NCBI GenBank assembly: GCA_049999725.1 | Contig: JBNGIS010011667.1 | Span: 21,992 to 54,062 of the forward strand | Source: Haplomitrium mnioides | Taxonomy: Eukaryota; Marchantiophyta; Haplomitriopsida; Calobryales | Direction of reading: 5' to 3' | DNA: 32,071 nucleotides | Shown here: positions 1 to 9,654 of the stretch, piece by piece | Layout of the letters: the number at the start of each line of letters is the position of its first letter | Numbering within the stretch: the first letter of the stretch is position 1 | The notes under the pieces: model-generated | The model's database searches: none | Seen by the model: only the letters and a program-made list of their open reading frames with translations | Told to the model about the DNA's origin: nothing | Program-made: the position numbers and the translations under genes

Positions 1-7
1 GTTATTG

Positions 8-44
8 TTTTGAGTAGCCTGTTCTTGGTTCAAAGTAGCGGTTG
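8..44 (+). repeat. Direct repeat, left copy
   Basis: This stretch aligns with 15306-15342 in the same orientation with about 4 mismatches in 37 bases. The shared core is TGGTTCAAAGTA. The two copies bracket the decayed DUF7869-like locus and its nested insertions. The window edge may cut this copy, so the true length is unknown. It could be a remnant of terminal or subterminal repeats of a mobile element, or a dispersed repeat. Confidence 0.5.
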
Positions 45-593
45 TTATTAAACAAAAAAAATCTCCATATGTTTATAAGGAGCAAAAATTTATTAAACCT
101 ATAGTCCAAGCTAAAAAAGACTCAGGAGTCTATTGGCACAATGACTCACGAGTCCATGCTCGCATGGCCATACTCTCGAGTCAATATGCGCATGGACTTC
201 TTCCACAACAAAGGAGCCATTCTTGGTCTAATTTTTATGGCTTTAGAACCTTCAGAATATCTGAATACCTATATGGCTTCAATTGAGCTGGTTTGAGAAT
301 ATTGACTAGTGATGTTATTTTCTCGAAAGTAAAAACGAGTGAAATTTAAAGGCAAAAATCTGACGAACAAAAGTTCACAAAATCCAAAAGGATGAAAATG
401 GAAAAATAGCAAGAAATCGCAAAAATGATGATGACAAGAAAACAAAAACTAGAAAGTGAGCTTGCAACAATGGAAAGAAACTTTCCATTGTGGCTTCGTT
501 TATACTTAAATTTCAAAAAATATGTTTTCCTGCCAAAATATGATTTGTGGAGCATTTGACACATAGGTTTGCGTGATGCCAAAAAAAAGTTAG
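45..593. other. Non-coding AT-rich stretch
   Basis: No credible gene is seen. A small cluster of GACTC/GAGTC-type words lies at about 118-200. The minus-strand open frame across 346-618 is low-complexity, with no recognisable domain, and I do not call it. Confidence 0.4.
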
Positions 594-602
594 TATATAA
601 AG
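594..602 (+). promoter_or_regulatory. Possible TATA box
   Basis: TATATAAAG lies about 180 bases upstream of the ATG at 779, in AT-rich sequence ahead of the decayed plus-strand gene. The spacing would suit a plant promoter with a moderate 5' leader. TATA-like words are common in AT-rich DNA, so this is only suggestive. Confidence 0.25.
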
Positions 603-778
603 AATCATTCATTTTCATCTTTCCAAATTTTGCTTTTCATTTTCTTTATAAAAAGTTCACAATTTTGTTGTTTTGAAAATTTTCTTAAAAAACAGTTATT
701 TTTGGTAGTTCGTTAGAAGTTGACAATATTTGCTAAAATATTGTTAAAAAATAGTTGATTTTTGTGTAATATTTATCA

Positions 779-890
779 ATGGCTAGAGTATTCAAAGGCA
801 AGAAAAGGATAGAATTCCAAGATTCATGTTCATAGAAAAATGTTACTTTTGACCGACATCTAGAGATTTGTTCAAACTGCAATTCTTTGG
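779..890 (+). pseudogene. Possible first exon of the decayed DUF7869-like gene
   Basis: An ATG at 779 opens a short basic reading frame beginning MARVFKGKKRIEF, stopped by TAG at 833-835. The same frame stays sensible past the stop (CSNCNSLE near its end). It runs into GAG followed by GTAAGCC at about 891, which resembles a splice donor. A second patch with protein-like composition lies at about 1255-1428 (acidic SFSDEDLEI, then ELLEITRCLSGAIK) and ends in a stop, so it could be the next exon. No homology to this N-terminal part is recognised. The link to the downstream fragments rests on orientation and position only. Confidence 0.25.
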
Positions 891-995
891 AGGTAAGCCA
901 TGGACTACCCAGAGCGTCAAATGTAATAGCAAGTATATTGGAGAAAAAGATGGACTTTTTTCAATCAGATGGCTCTACTCAGGAAGATTGAGAAG

Positions 996-1138
996 GTGAA
1001 CCCTATGCACGTATAGGATCAGGGATTGAACCCTATCCATATATAAGGTCAATGAGTGAATCCATTATGTGCAAAGGAACAAGAAGTTAACAAGTTGCAT
1101 ACAAAGGATCCAAGAGAGAACCCCATGCCCACATAGGA
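996..1138 (+). repeat. Imperfect repeats with palindromic CCTATGC...CATAGG words
   Basis: Related units GAACCCTATGCACGTATAGG, GAACCCTATCCATATATAAGG (split by one extra base) and GAACCCCATGCCCACATAGG recur here. Each carries an imperfect dyad. Relatives recur at 2690-2706, 2880-2895 and 3011-3026. They lie in what would be an intron or non-coding part of the decayed gene. Confidence 0.5.
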
Positions 1139-1798
1139 TCCAAGACTCAACTTTCAGGAGGCTTTCAATCTTTGTTGTCGGTGAAGTAGTCAAAGTTGAA
1201 TCTTTCTTTTGACAATTCCAAGAGATCAAGATAAAGATGTTCAAATCAAAATTTCTAGACAATTGTGGACCTTTCTTCATCCTTTTCTGATGAAGACCTT
1301 GAAATTAAAGGTCAAAATGTGGTAGTCCAAAACAAAAAAAGCAATGAATCAATGGAAAAATTCAATTTTGGACATGAATTGCTTGAAATCACTCGTTGTT
1401 TGAGTGGTGCTATTAAGTGATTTCAATTCAAGTTGGATCTCACAATGAGATTAAGAGATCTGAAACAAACTGAATTCTTTTGGAAGAACCTTCATACAAC
1501 AGTTTGGGAAACGACTATAACAAAAAGTCTCAATCAATCAATATTTCATTGGAGTTATTGCCAAGAGCACCGATTGTGCTACAGTAAACATTTTCGAATG
1601 TTCAAGATATTGATGAAGATTCTGGTTCGACATGGTGCAGTTCTCCTAATCTCCAAGGAGGACTTCATCCTTTGAAAACTTATTGCAAAGAAACAAATAG
1701 TGTTATTGATGATGATCAAGATCTTCAAGACGATGAATTATCTTTGATGGCTTGATTCACCTACAAACAAAATTGACCATCACAATATAAGAATTTTT

Positions 1799-2539
1799 TT
1801 GCCAAAACCCAAACGAGTAAACACCTTATGTGAAAATTCTTTGCGGAAAGTATATCATGACGAGAGCTTTGTGATGAAAAAGCTTGATCCAATATCGATT
1901 TCTGAATTGAAGAGAATTTCATGTTGTCGAAATAATTGCTTGTCGCTGTGCAAGATAGATTTTTTGAAAATCGTGAGAGAAACGTATTTTCGACAAAGCA
2001 TGAAGAATCGAGATATCATATTGCAGTAGAGAATACCAAGAAAAGATTCTGATGTTGATAATTGGTTCACTTTGCTTGGTGGTATCATTGTCTATAAAAG
2101 CCTTCAAATTAATATTATCACTAGAAAATGATACAATCCAAAGAATTCAAAATCTTTAAAACGCAAATCCTAGAGGCATTTTTGGAAAAAAAAAATTATC
2201 TGCTAAAGAAGTATTCATGTATGAGTGGATGGACAATTTTTTTCAGGGACACTGTGAAAGAATGCCCACTCACAAAGTTCTTAACTTGCTTGATAATTTT
2301 ACAAAATTTGAAGTTTATGACTACTACACAACTTATTTGAAAGAGAAAGATCCCGATTGTATTCTTAGTTTTTTGGGTATTACAAAACATTGGAGAACTC
2401 ATTTTCCAAATATTAAAATTCCAAAATGCAATAGACTCTTTACTTGTGAAACATGTGAAGAATCAAAATCATTGCGAGAAAAATCCGTCTTGAAGTCTAA
2501 CAAAGGCAAAAATTTCTTCTCTTTTGAAGCCTTTGGTTA
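1799..2539 (+). pseudogene. Decayed DUF7869-like gene, N-terminal half
   Basis: Two frames carry the coding signal. From 1799 to 2027 there is a basic segment with the cysteine pattern SCCRNNCLSLC followed by RETYF, ending at a stop. After a decayed stretch, a second frame from about 2190 to 2539 reads EVFMYEWMDNFFQ, then YDYYTTYLKEK, then HWRTHFPNIKIPKCNRLFTC and ETCEES, ending at TAA. The cysteine-rich start and the FPN-KIPK-NR---C--C block resemble what I remember of DUF7869-type plant proteins, whose RNase H-like part comes later. That part is found beyond the copia insertion. The frame changes and the stop make this a pseudogene. The family call is from memory and needs a profile search. 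Confidence 0.5.
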
Positions 2540-2540
2540 A

Positions 2541-3209
2541 TCTATGCTCTTTTTTTGAGACTCAAAGCTTAGTTCTAGAGATGTTGTGTTTTCTCAACTT
2601 AGTGCAAAAAGATATTTGTTTTGTTTAGTTGTTCAACAAACAAGATTTGAGTCAAATAGCTCATAGCAACTAGAGTTGTGAGAACAGAGTCTATCCACAC
2701 ATAGGGTTTGTTGTTTTTAATTTGAATCCAAACCTTGTCTATTGTCGAATGAAGCAAGGAAATGGATCTTACTGTTGGTGGTGACCTTAGCCTTGCAATA
2801 AGTTTTGCTTTTGTTGCTTTTAATTAAAAGCACTTTGCTAGATAAACAATAGCAAGAGTCATTTTTGTTGTTTGCAAATCTTATGTGCATATAAGTTTTG
2901 TTCTTCTTTCTTTCAAAACCAGTCGTGACAACAGTCAAAGCAAACCATGATATTGGTGTTGTTGCTTTTGGTCTTTTGCTCGCATACAATTAGCTATTGT
3001 CTCTACTAATCCTATGCGCGCATAGGATCTGTTCTAGTTTTTTTAATCCTTTGCAAACAAAGACTTCAAGCTACCTTTGAGATTATAGTTGGAGTTTGTG
3101 AGCCTTTGTTAGCAAATCTTGTTTTTCTCCTTTCAAAACTTTTGTTTATTTCAAGTCAAACACAAGTACTTATTGTGAATGTTGTTTAGATTCTCCTTTA
3201 TTTAAATTA
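2541..3209. other. Non-coding stretch between gene fragment and copia insertion
   Basis: No open frame of note occurs on either strand; the minus-strand frame at 2717-2989 has no domain signal. The stretch is AT-rich and holds three of the palindromic words, including the perfect CCTATGCGCGCATAGG. It may be degenerate coding or intron sequence of the interrupted gene. Confidence 0.4.
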
Positions 3210-3214
3210 GCTAA
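3210..3214 (+). repeat. Target-site duplication GCTAA, left
   Basis: GCTAA directly precedes the TG of the left LTR and is repeated exactly after the right LTR at 9801-9805, as expected for a 5-bp copia integration. Confidence 0.93.
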
Positions 3215-3360
3215 TGTTATAGAACATAGTGATACTCCTATATATAGAATGGATGTGTAGATAAGAGGGACATTCGATCCCTCATCATTCCATTGATGAT
3301 TATACGAAGGATCGTTGGGCGCAACATTCTCTCTCTCTGTGTGACTCTCACTCTACAACA
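3215..3360 (+). repeat. Copia 5' LTR
   Basis: This 146-bp copy starts TGTTATAGAACA and ends CTCTACAACA. It matches 9655-9800 except for two transitions at about 3312 and 3314. A TATATATAGAATG stretch near 3239 may serve as the core promoter, and a CT-rich tract precedes the end. Confidence 0.95.
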
Positions 3361-3371
3361 TGTTATCAGCA
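3361..3371 (+). promoter_or_regulatory. Primer-binding site, TGTTATCAGCA(C)
   Basis: TGTTATCAGCAC follows the 5' LTR directly, where minus-strand DNA synthesis starts. It differs from the classic initiator-Met 3'-end site TGGTATCAGAGC. It matches the form seen in many plant copia elements and is complementary to the anticodon-loop region of tRNA-Ile(AAU) if the wobble A is inosine. That pairing is inferred from remembered tRNA sequence. Confidence 0.75.
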
Positions 3372-3643
3372 CAAAGGACTCTACGAGAAATTTTTTTTTC
3401 TTCACACAGACACTTACAAGCACTACTCTGTGCTCACGACATTCCCGCATCAAATTTTTTTTCTTCTTCCCTTTTCCGCCTTTCTCCCGCGGAGACGATT
3501 GCTCGCGCAGGTGCGCGTTTCAAAAAGAAAAGAAATAGAAAAGATACATCCAACAAACAAATTTTTTTCTCTCTTCACGTAGTACTTGAAGGATTTTTTT
3601 TTCCTTCGTTGTTTTTTTTTCCTTCTTTTCCAGTCCTTCGTCG

Positions 3644-4330
3644 ACCTTGGGCTCCTCGCGGCTGTGTGTTTTCTTCTCCTGTTTGGTGGCTCCTCGCGGC
3701 TGTGCGTTTTCTGCTTCCGTTTGGTGGCTCCTCGCGACTGTGTGTTTTCTGCTCCCGTTTGGTGGCTCCTCGCAGTTGTGCGTTTTTTGCTCCCGTTTGG
3801 TGGCTCCTCGCGGCTATGCGTTTTCTGCTCCCGTTTGGTGGCTCCTCGTAGCTGTGCGTTTCCTGCTCCCGTTTGGTGGCTCCTCGCGGCTGTGCTTTCT
3901 GCTCCTTGCGGCTGTGCTTTCGGCTCCTTTTGGTGGCTCCTCGCATGCGTTTTTTGCTTCTGTTAGAGGCTCCTTGCGACTGTGCTTTCTACTCCTTGCG
4001 ACTGTGCTTTTCTACTCCTCGCGGCTGTGCTTTCTGCTCCTTGCGGCTGTGCTTTTGACTCCTTTTGGTGGCTCCTCGCGTGCGTTTTCTGCTTCCGTTA
4101 GAAGCTCCTTGCGACTGTGCTTTCTGCTCCTTGCGGCTGTGTTTTCAGCTCCTCTCGCGGCTGTGCTTGTTTCTGCTTCCATCGGCTCTACTCCTCGCGT
4201 GGCTGGGGTTCACTCCTTTGTTCCTTTGGTGACTTTGCTCCTTCGTTCCTTGGTGACTTTGCTCCTTTGCTCCTCGGCGACTTTGCTCCTTTGCCACTTG
4301 GCGGCTTTGATCTTTTGCTCCTCGTCGTTT
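3644..4330 (+). repeat. 38-bp minisatellite in the copia leader
   Basis: Units beginning GTTTGGTGGCTCCTCGC start at 3681, 3719, 3757, 3795, 3833 and 3871, an exact 38-bp period, with one partial unit before. From about 3890 the array degrades into roughly 20-bp subrepeats (GCTCCTTGCGGCTGTGCTTT) and then GGTGACTTTGCTCC words up to about 4330. The unit lacks stops and 38 is not a multiple of three, so all three forward frames and one reverse frame stay open. The long frames here are by-products of the repeat and are not called as genes. Confidence 0.9.
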
Positions 4331-5523
4331 TGCTCCTACACTTGGCTAATTCGTCATCCTAACTATTGCGGTTCTCTCTTTTACCTTCATAACCAACTTG
4401 GCCTTAGTGAGTTTTCCTGATTTATAACCTGGACGGGCTCACTTTCTTCTCTCTTCTACTTCATCAACAGGGGGAGGACTCGCCCCTCTTCCGTTTCTTT
4501 CCAGTTTCGTCGACTTGGGTGACGCTCGCAGATTCCTAACTTGACATATGTTTCTTTTTCGCTCTCTTTTCCTCTGATTCGTCATTTGGGTACTCATACT
4601 TCTCCTTGCATGCTTCATCGACCTGGAGACTCTCGTTTCTCTTTTCTCTGCTTAATCGGTCCAGAGACAAAAGCTTTTTCCCTCCTCTGTTTCTCTACTC
4701 GTCTTTATCGACCTACTTGCGGCTCTCTCGTCCTCAAAGCTCCACACCTCTTTTAGTTGTGGTGGAAGGAACGCGCCCGATTCATCTGAAACCAGGTTTT
4801 CTCTCTTCCTGACTCCGAAATTTTCTTTTCTCCACTTCAGCCCTATGCTACCTACTCCATGATTTGGTGAAATGAACATCTGATACACCTCAGGCCCTGT
4901 GTGTTTTGGAAACTTGTCACTCTCACTGAGATTGCATATCAGGTTCAAGTGATTTAGAGGTATCCCAATTTTTTTTCTAGCACTGGTCCACAAGAACATT
5001 GGAATAGACCATACAACCTTCTATTGCAGATTTTCCCTACCTGCATACTTCATTTGATCCCTGGATCCTCTGACTGGTTCCCGATCAAGTACTACCTGGC
5101 GGAGACCCTTTTCCAGGCTAGACACCTACTACTGACCCAACTCTGTAGGACAAGTCAAAGGCGGACCAAGACTAACCAAGACGACAGACGAGCAACGCCG
5201 ACGATACTGGGCAACTTCCATTTTCAGCATAAAACAATTTTACAGGGCAATCTCTAGTCTAGACCTGCAATCCTTTTTTTTTCAGCACATTCATCTCTCC
5301 TCTATTATTTTTCCTTTCTTCTTTTCAGTTCAGCAATACTTCAATTTCATTTCATTTCTTTTGATTTCTCGCATTAAGAAGAAAACATAATTAGGTACAG
5401 GGAGTGATTACAGTTACCCGCTACACGGGCAACTCACAGTCTTGACCCAATTGCGCATGATTTTGTTCTTTTCGTTTCCCTATACTTAGTTTTTGTTTTT
5501 CAAGATTACGCTGACATCTAAGC
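4331..5523 (+). other. Copia untranslated leader, distal part
   Basis: This is non-coding sequence between the minisatellite and gag. Short open frames at 4541-4812 and 5024-5257 show no domain or conserved motif. Pyrimidine-rich stretches occur near 5270-5345. The leader totals about 2.1 kb, long for a copia element of this size. Confidence 0.55.
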
Positions 5524-6549
5524 ATGAACCCCATAGGTTCCCTCAAGTTTCAGGCCCTGAAACTTGACGGCTCGAACTATTTATCATGGTCTCTGGATAT
5601 CACGACATACTTAACGTCGAAAGTGATACGCGATATCTTAATCAATGACGAGGGCACCAGCCCACGAGATGCTGCAAGAGCACTCATCCTCATACGCCAT
5701 CATCTTGTGGAACCACTCAGGTTGCAATACCTGAATTACAACAATCCCCGATTACTCTGGATTGAACTCAAACTCAGATTTGATCACCTGACCTCTATCT
5801 CCCTACCTGCAGCTCAACACGATTAGATCAATTTGCGAGTCCAAGACCATACCTCAATCGTGAATTACAACAATGAACTATTCCGAATAGTTTCACAATT
5901 GGCAATTTGCGGACACCCTGTTTCTGACGAAGAACAGATAGAGAAAACTCTATCGACATTTCCAGTATCCAATCTCATCCTTGCATCCCAATACCGCAAC
6001 ATGCGTTTCACCCGATACTCGAAATTGATCGCATACATGCTATTAGCAGAGAAACACCAACTACTTCTAGTGGAAAATGCGAAAAAGCGACCCCCTAGCT
6101 CTACGGCATTACCAGCAAATCCGGAGTCGCACTTCACCAGATTCCATCCTCACTCAAGGAACCGAGACCCTGACCAACGAAGAGGAAGAGGAAGAGGAAG
6201 AGGCAGGGGAAACCCCAACTTCAAGGGGAGCAACAGACACCCAACCCCCAATCGAAATTCATCCCTAGGCAACAAGGATCGACATTACAGATGCCACACC
6301 CCTACCACACCAGAACGAAAACAACGTTCTTGGAGTGCAAGAGGCGGACCTCAACAAGCCAGAGGCCACAAAAATTTCTCACAACTGAGAAACACACCAC
6401 CATCCTGCCATAGATGTGGCACTCGAGGACATACACAAACCGTATGTCGAGTACCTGCCCACCTTATGACACTCTACCAGAATAGCCTCAAATACCCACA
6501 ACCTGAAGTACATGGCAATCTTTCCGAAATTGCAGATGTCGATGACTAA
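5524..6549 (+). pseudogene. gag: Copia gag (capsid/nucleocapsid), one internal stop
   Basis: Gag would form the virus-like particle and bind element RNA. The frame starts at ATG 5524 (MNPIGSLKFQALKLDGSNY), the N-terminus typical of plant copia Gag with its LDGSNY-x-W motif, and runs 341 codons to TAA at 6547. A TAG at 5824-5826 interrupts it at codon 101; the related element at 22188-22655 has Trp at that position, pointing to a G-to-A change. An Arg/Gly-rich stretch (RGRGRGRGRG) lies near codon 220. A CX2CX4HX4C zinc knuckle, CHRCGTRGHTQTVC, lies near codon 300. The frame continues past the terminal TAA into protease, so this stop may also be a mutation of a once continuous Gag-Pol. Confidence 0.88.
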
Positions 6550-6846
6550 CCGACTTACAACCTACAGCCAGAGAGCCATACATTGCAACGTTCGGGTCCA
6601 ACTCACACAGGACAACACAATAACACTTGCATTGTTGACAGTGGTTCTTCACATACCATACTACGAGACCGAAGACACTTCACTTCGGTAACCCCGTCAT
6701 CAAGATCAATGACTACCATATCCGGTCATAGTCAAATCGAAGAAGGATATGGACCAGCAACCATCCGTTTCTCGAACGGGACTAAACTCAGCATAGCATT
6801 TGCCATCTATGCTCCCACAGCAACTAGAAATCTCATAAGCTTCTGA
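6550..6846 (+). pseudogene. Copia aspartic protease
   Basis: In the same frame as gag, the segment carries the aspartic protease signature CIVDSGSSHTIL with active-site Asp, then the hydrophobic block YAPTATRNLISF typical of the end of copia proteases. The enzyme would cut the Gag-Pol polyprotein inside the particle. It is cut off upstream by TAA (6547-6549) and ends at TGA (6844-6846). Coding similarity continues after that TGA in the same frame. The minus-strand copia relic has a TGA at exactly the matching codon. Confidence 0.85.
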
Positions 6847-8495
6847 GATATCCGACAAAATGGATTCCATATACAGACGGGGAATACAAGCCACACTGAA
6901 GCCCTCCACATACTGCTACCCACAACTAACGGTATGCAAGTACAAGAAACTTTTTCTCTATCTCCACCAGGCCTATACACGACGGAAATCCATTCATACC
7001 AGACATCAACAATAAAATTGTCGGATGCCCAACTATGGCATAACCGATTAGGACACCCTGGCAAAGATATGTTCTACCGACTCAAACATGATAATATCAG
7101 AACTCAAGATAACGTCCATCCTATATCAATGCACTCTCCATGTATGGCATGCGCACAAGGCAAACTGCGAATTGCCCCTTCAAAACGAAGGACAACAACA
7201 TTAATACCATGTTTTCTGGAACGGATCCACGCAGACATCTGTGGACCCATCCACCCCCCATCAGGACCATTTAGATACTTCCTTGTAACCATCGATGCAT
7301 CATCCCAATGGTCACAAGTGTCCTTACTGACGACCAAAAACATGGTCTTCCCTAAACTCTTGTCACAAATACCAAACTATCGACACAATTCCCTGATTAT
7401 CCAATCAGAAACCTGCGAGTAGACAATGCAGGCAAATTCACATCATCAGCATTCGATGACTTCTGCTTATCTGCAGGCATTGACGTTCAATACTCAGTCC
7501 CACACGTTCATTTTCAGAATGGCATAGCTGAATCCGCGATCAAACGCATACAACTGATCGCCAGACCACTATTACTGAACACTAGTCTCCCCACATCCGC
7601 ATGGGGACACGCTGTGATACACGCAGCAACACTAATCAAGCTAAGACCGTCTGCATTCAACAATAACTCTCCTCACCATCTAGCAGTCGGAATACCTACA
7701 AACATATCACACCTTCGGACATTCGGATGTCTTGTCCTTGTACCTATTCTCGGCCCTCACCAAACAAAAATGGGACCACAACGACAAAAAGGGATATACA
7801 TAGGTTATGAATCCCCGTCCATCATCCGATACCTTGAACCCACAACGTCAGACGTCTTCAAATCTCGATTTGCAAACTGTCAATTTTTCGAAGATGTTTT
7901 CCCAACTCTAATGCTCGAGGACAAATCCGAGAAAACACAAACTGATAACCTTATATGGCACAATAAGTCGCTACTCAACCCTGATCCTAGAACATGACAA
8001 TCAGACTACGAAGTTCAGAGACTTCTACACTTACAACAAACATTAATCAGAATGCCAGATGCATTCAACGACGTTGCAAACCTCACTAAGTCTCATGTTG
8101 AAGCAGCAAATGCTTCTGCAAGACTACAGAAAGATTCAACTGCGGCTACTGATATCCCACCTAAAGCAAAAAGAGGCAGACCATTAGGCTCCAAAAACAA
8201 GTCGAAAACGCCAACATCTTTAGTGGCCAGCTCTGGATTAGAACCATATCCCAACCACACTAAAGAAACTATACATACTCACGCAATCCCAGAAAATGAA
8301 GAAATCGCGATTGACTACACATTTATGGGTCATGTTTGGAAACGTGACCAAACCGACATGGACGACATGTTTGCATATTCAGTATCCCAGACTATAGACA
8401 ACACCATACCCGACGCTATATCAGTACAGAACGCGCAATCAAGGTCGGATTGGCCACAATGGGAACAAGCCATACACTCAGAACAAAGAAACTGA
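6847..8495 (+). pseudogene. Copia integrase with frameshift
   Basis: Integrase would insert the element DNA into the genome. The first part, in the gag frame to 7422, has the zinc-binding region LWHNRLGHPG and CMACAQGK, then catalytic Asp in HADICGPI. A frame change between about 7380 and 7420 moves coding to another frame, which shows the second Asp (RVDNAGKF) and the Glu (QNGIAES), so the DD-E triad is spread over two frames. The C-terminal part has GPQRQKGIYIGYESP. A TGA at 7995-7997 breaks it again. A basic spacer with an AT-hook-like KRGRPLGSK near 8175 leads to SDWPQWEQAI, where the reverse transcriptase domain normally begins. The frame ends at 8495. Confidence 0.88.
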
Positions 8496-9222
8496 ACATA
8501 CACTGGGACCTGAAAAACTGTACCTTTCAGCAATAGGAGCACTGATGTACCTGGCAAATCAAACAAGACCAGACATAGCTTTCGCTGTGAACTTACTTGC
8601 AAGACACAGTTCCCAACCGACTATACGACATTGGAATGACATCAAAAGGATCTTCAGATACCTAAAAGGTACCACAGACATGGGACTCTTCTTCCCGAAA
8701 ACTGCAGACCATGACATTATAGGATATGCTGATGCAAGATACTTATCTGATCCCGATGACGCAAAGTCACAAACGGGCTATGTATTCCTCAAAGGAGGCA
8801 CAGCAATATCATGGAAAAGCACAAAACAAACAATCACTACCACCTCTACAAATCATGCGGAGATAATAGCTCTGTACGAAGCAAGTAGAGAGTGTATTTG
8901 GTTACGCCAACTCATTGACCATATCAACTCCAACACAGGCCAACCCCTCATCCAGGAACCTACATCTATATTTGAGGACAACAAGCCATGTGTTGACCAA
9001 ATCGCTCAAGGATTCATCAAGGGCGATAGAATAAAACATATAGCTCCAAAATTTTTCTATGCTCATGAACAACATAATGACAAAATCAAGGTACAATGGA
9101 TACCTAGTAAGCTGAACAAAGCTGATATGTTCACAAAACCTCTACCTCACGCTCTACACAAAGAGCACACAGAGGGTATTGGTCTCAGAAAACTGTTTGA
9201 AATACACAAAGAACATACATAA
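8482..9222 (+). pseudogene. Copia 3' pol remnant: end of RT region plus RNase H
   Basis: The frame resumes with LGPEKLYLSAIGALMYLANQ and TRPDIAF, the block that follows the reverse transcriptase core, then the RNase H domain with GYADARYLSDPDD, the Glu in STNHAEIIAL, EDNKPC, and the end motif WIPSKLNKADMFTKPLP. It stops at 9220-9222. The preceding frame had only reached the N-terminal SDWPQWEQAI block, so the whole catalytic palm is missing; no YxDD motif is present. By comparison with ordinary copia Pol the loss is roughly 300 codons. RNase H would remove the RNA template but cannot act without the polymerase supplied elsewhere. Confidence 0.9.
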
Positions 9223-9643
9223 TCTAAATATTATTCTGACTTGCTGTCATATTTTCATATTCATGAGTTTTGCTTCTTCATATATATTGATGCTGACCAC
9301 AGGATTGTTTACAGTCAGAATGCAGCTACTCAAATAGGTTGGACACATCACATATGACTTCGTGGACACATCAACATTCGGGACCAGAAGATAGTGCAAC
9401 AAGAGATCGAGGAGGCCTGCCTACAACGACATGATGATCTTATCATGAGTTATTAACTCAGAACATATCATACAGTTTTCATATTATGAACTCCATACAT
9501 TTTATTCATTCATTTTATTAAATACTATATATGTGGTAGCACTCTTTCCCTCAGAAGAAAGCAGGAGGGTTTTAATGAGACTACACATATATAGGATATA
9601 CACTAGTCCTATCAAATGTGGCTGATTACATGAGAAGAATCAG
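9223..9643 (+). other. Copia 3' untranslated region
   Basis: Non-coding sequence between the pol stop and the polypurine tract. It contains GGAGGGTTTTAATGAG at about 9565, a word also found (as GAGGGTTTTAATGA) upstream of the LTR of the minus-strand relic, so it is probably a conserved part of the family's 3' region. Confidence 0.6.
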
Positions 9644-9654
9644 CCAAAGAGGAG
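9644..9654 (+). promoter_or_regulatory. Polypurine tract
   Basis: The purine run AAAGAGGAG ends directly at the TG of the 3' LTR. This is the expected primer for plus-strand DNA synthesis. It is short but correctly placed. Confidence 0.8.

Noticed and set aside
346-618. 90-codon minus-strand frame with a hydrophobic stretch
   Set aside because: AT-rich low-complexity sequence without conserved motifs; the plus strand has a better case for a promoter region.
3360-4420. Long plus-strand open frames (up to 257 codons) and a minus-strand frame over 3575-3946 with repeated peptides
   Set aside because: They are produced by a stop-free 38-bp repeat whose period shifts frame each unit; no domain is present and they lie in the copia leader.
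8545-9222. Stand-alone 225-codon gene
   Set aside because: It is the 3' end of copia pol (RNase H), not an independent gene; the ATG at 8545 is an internal Met of a conserved block.
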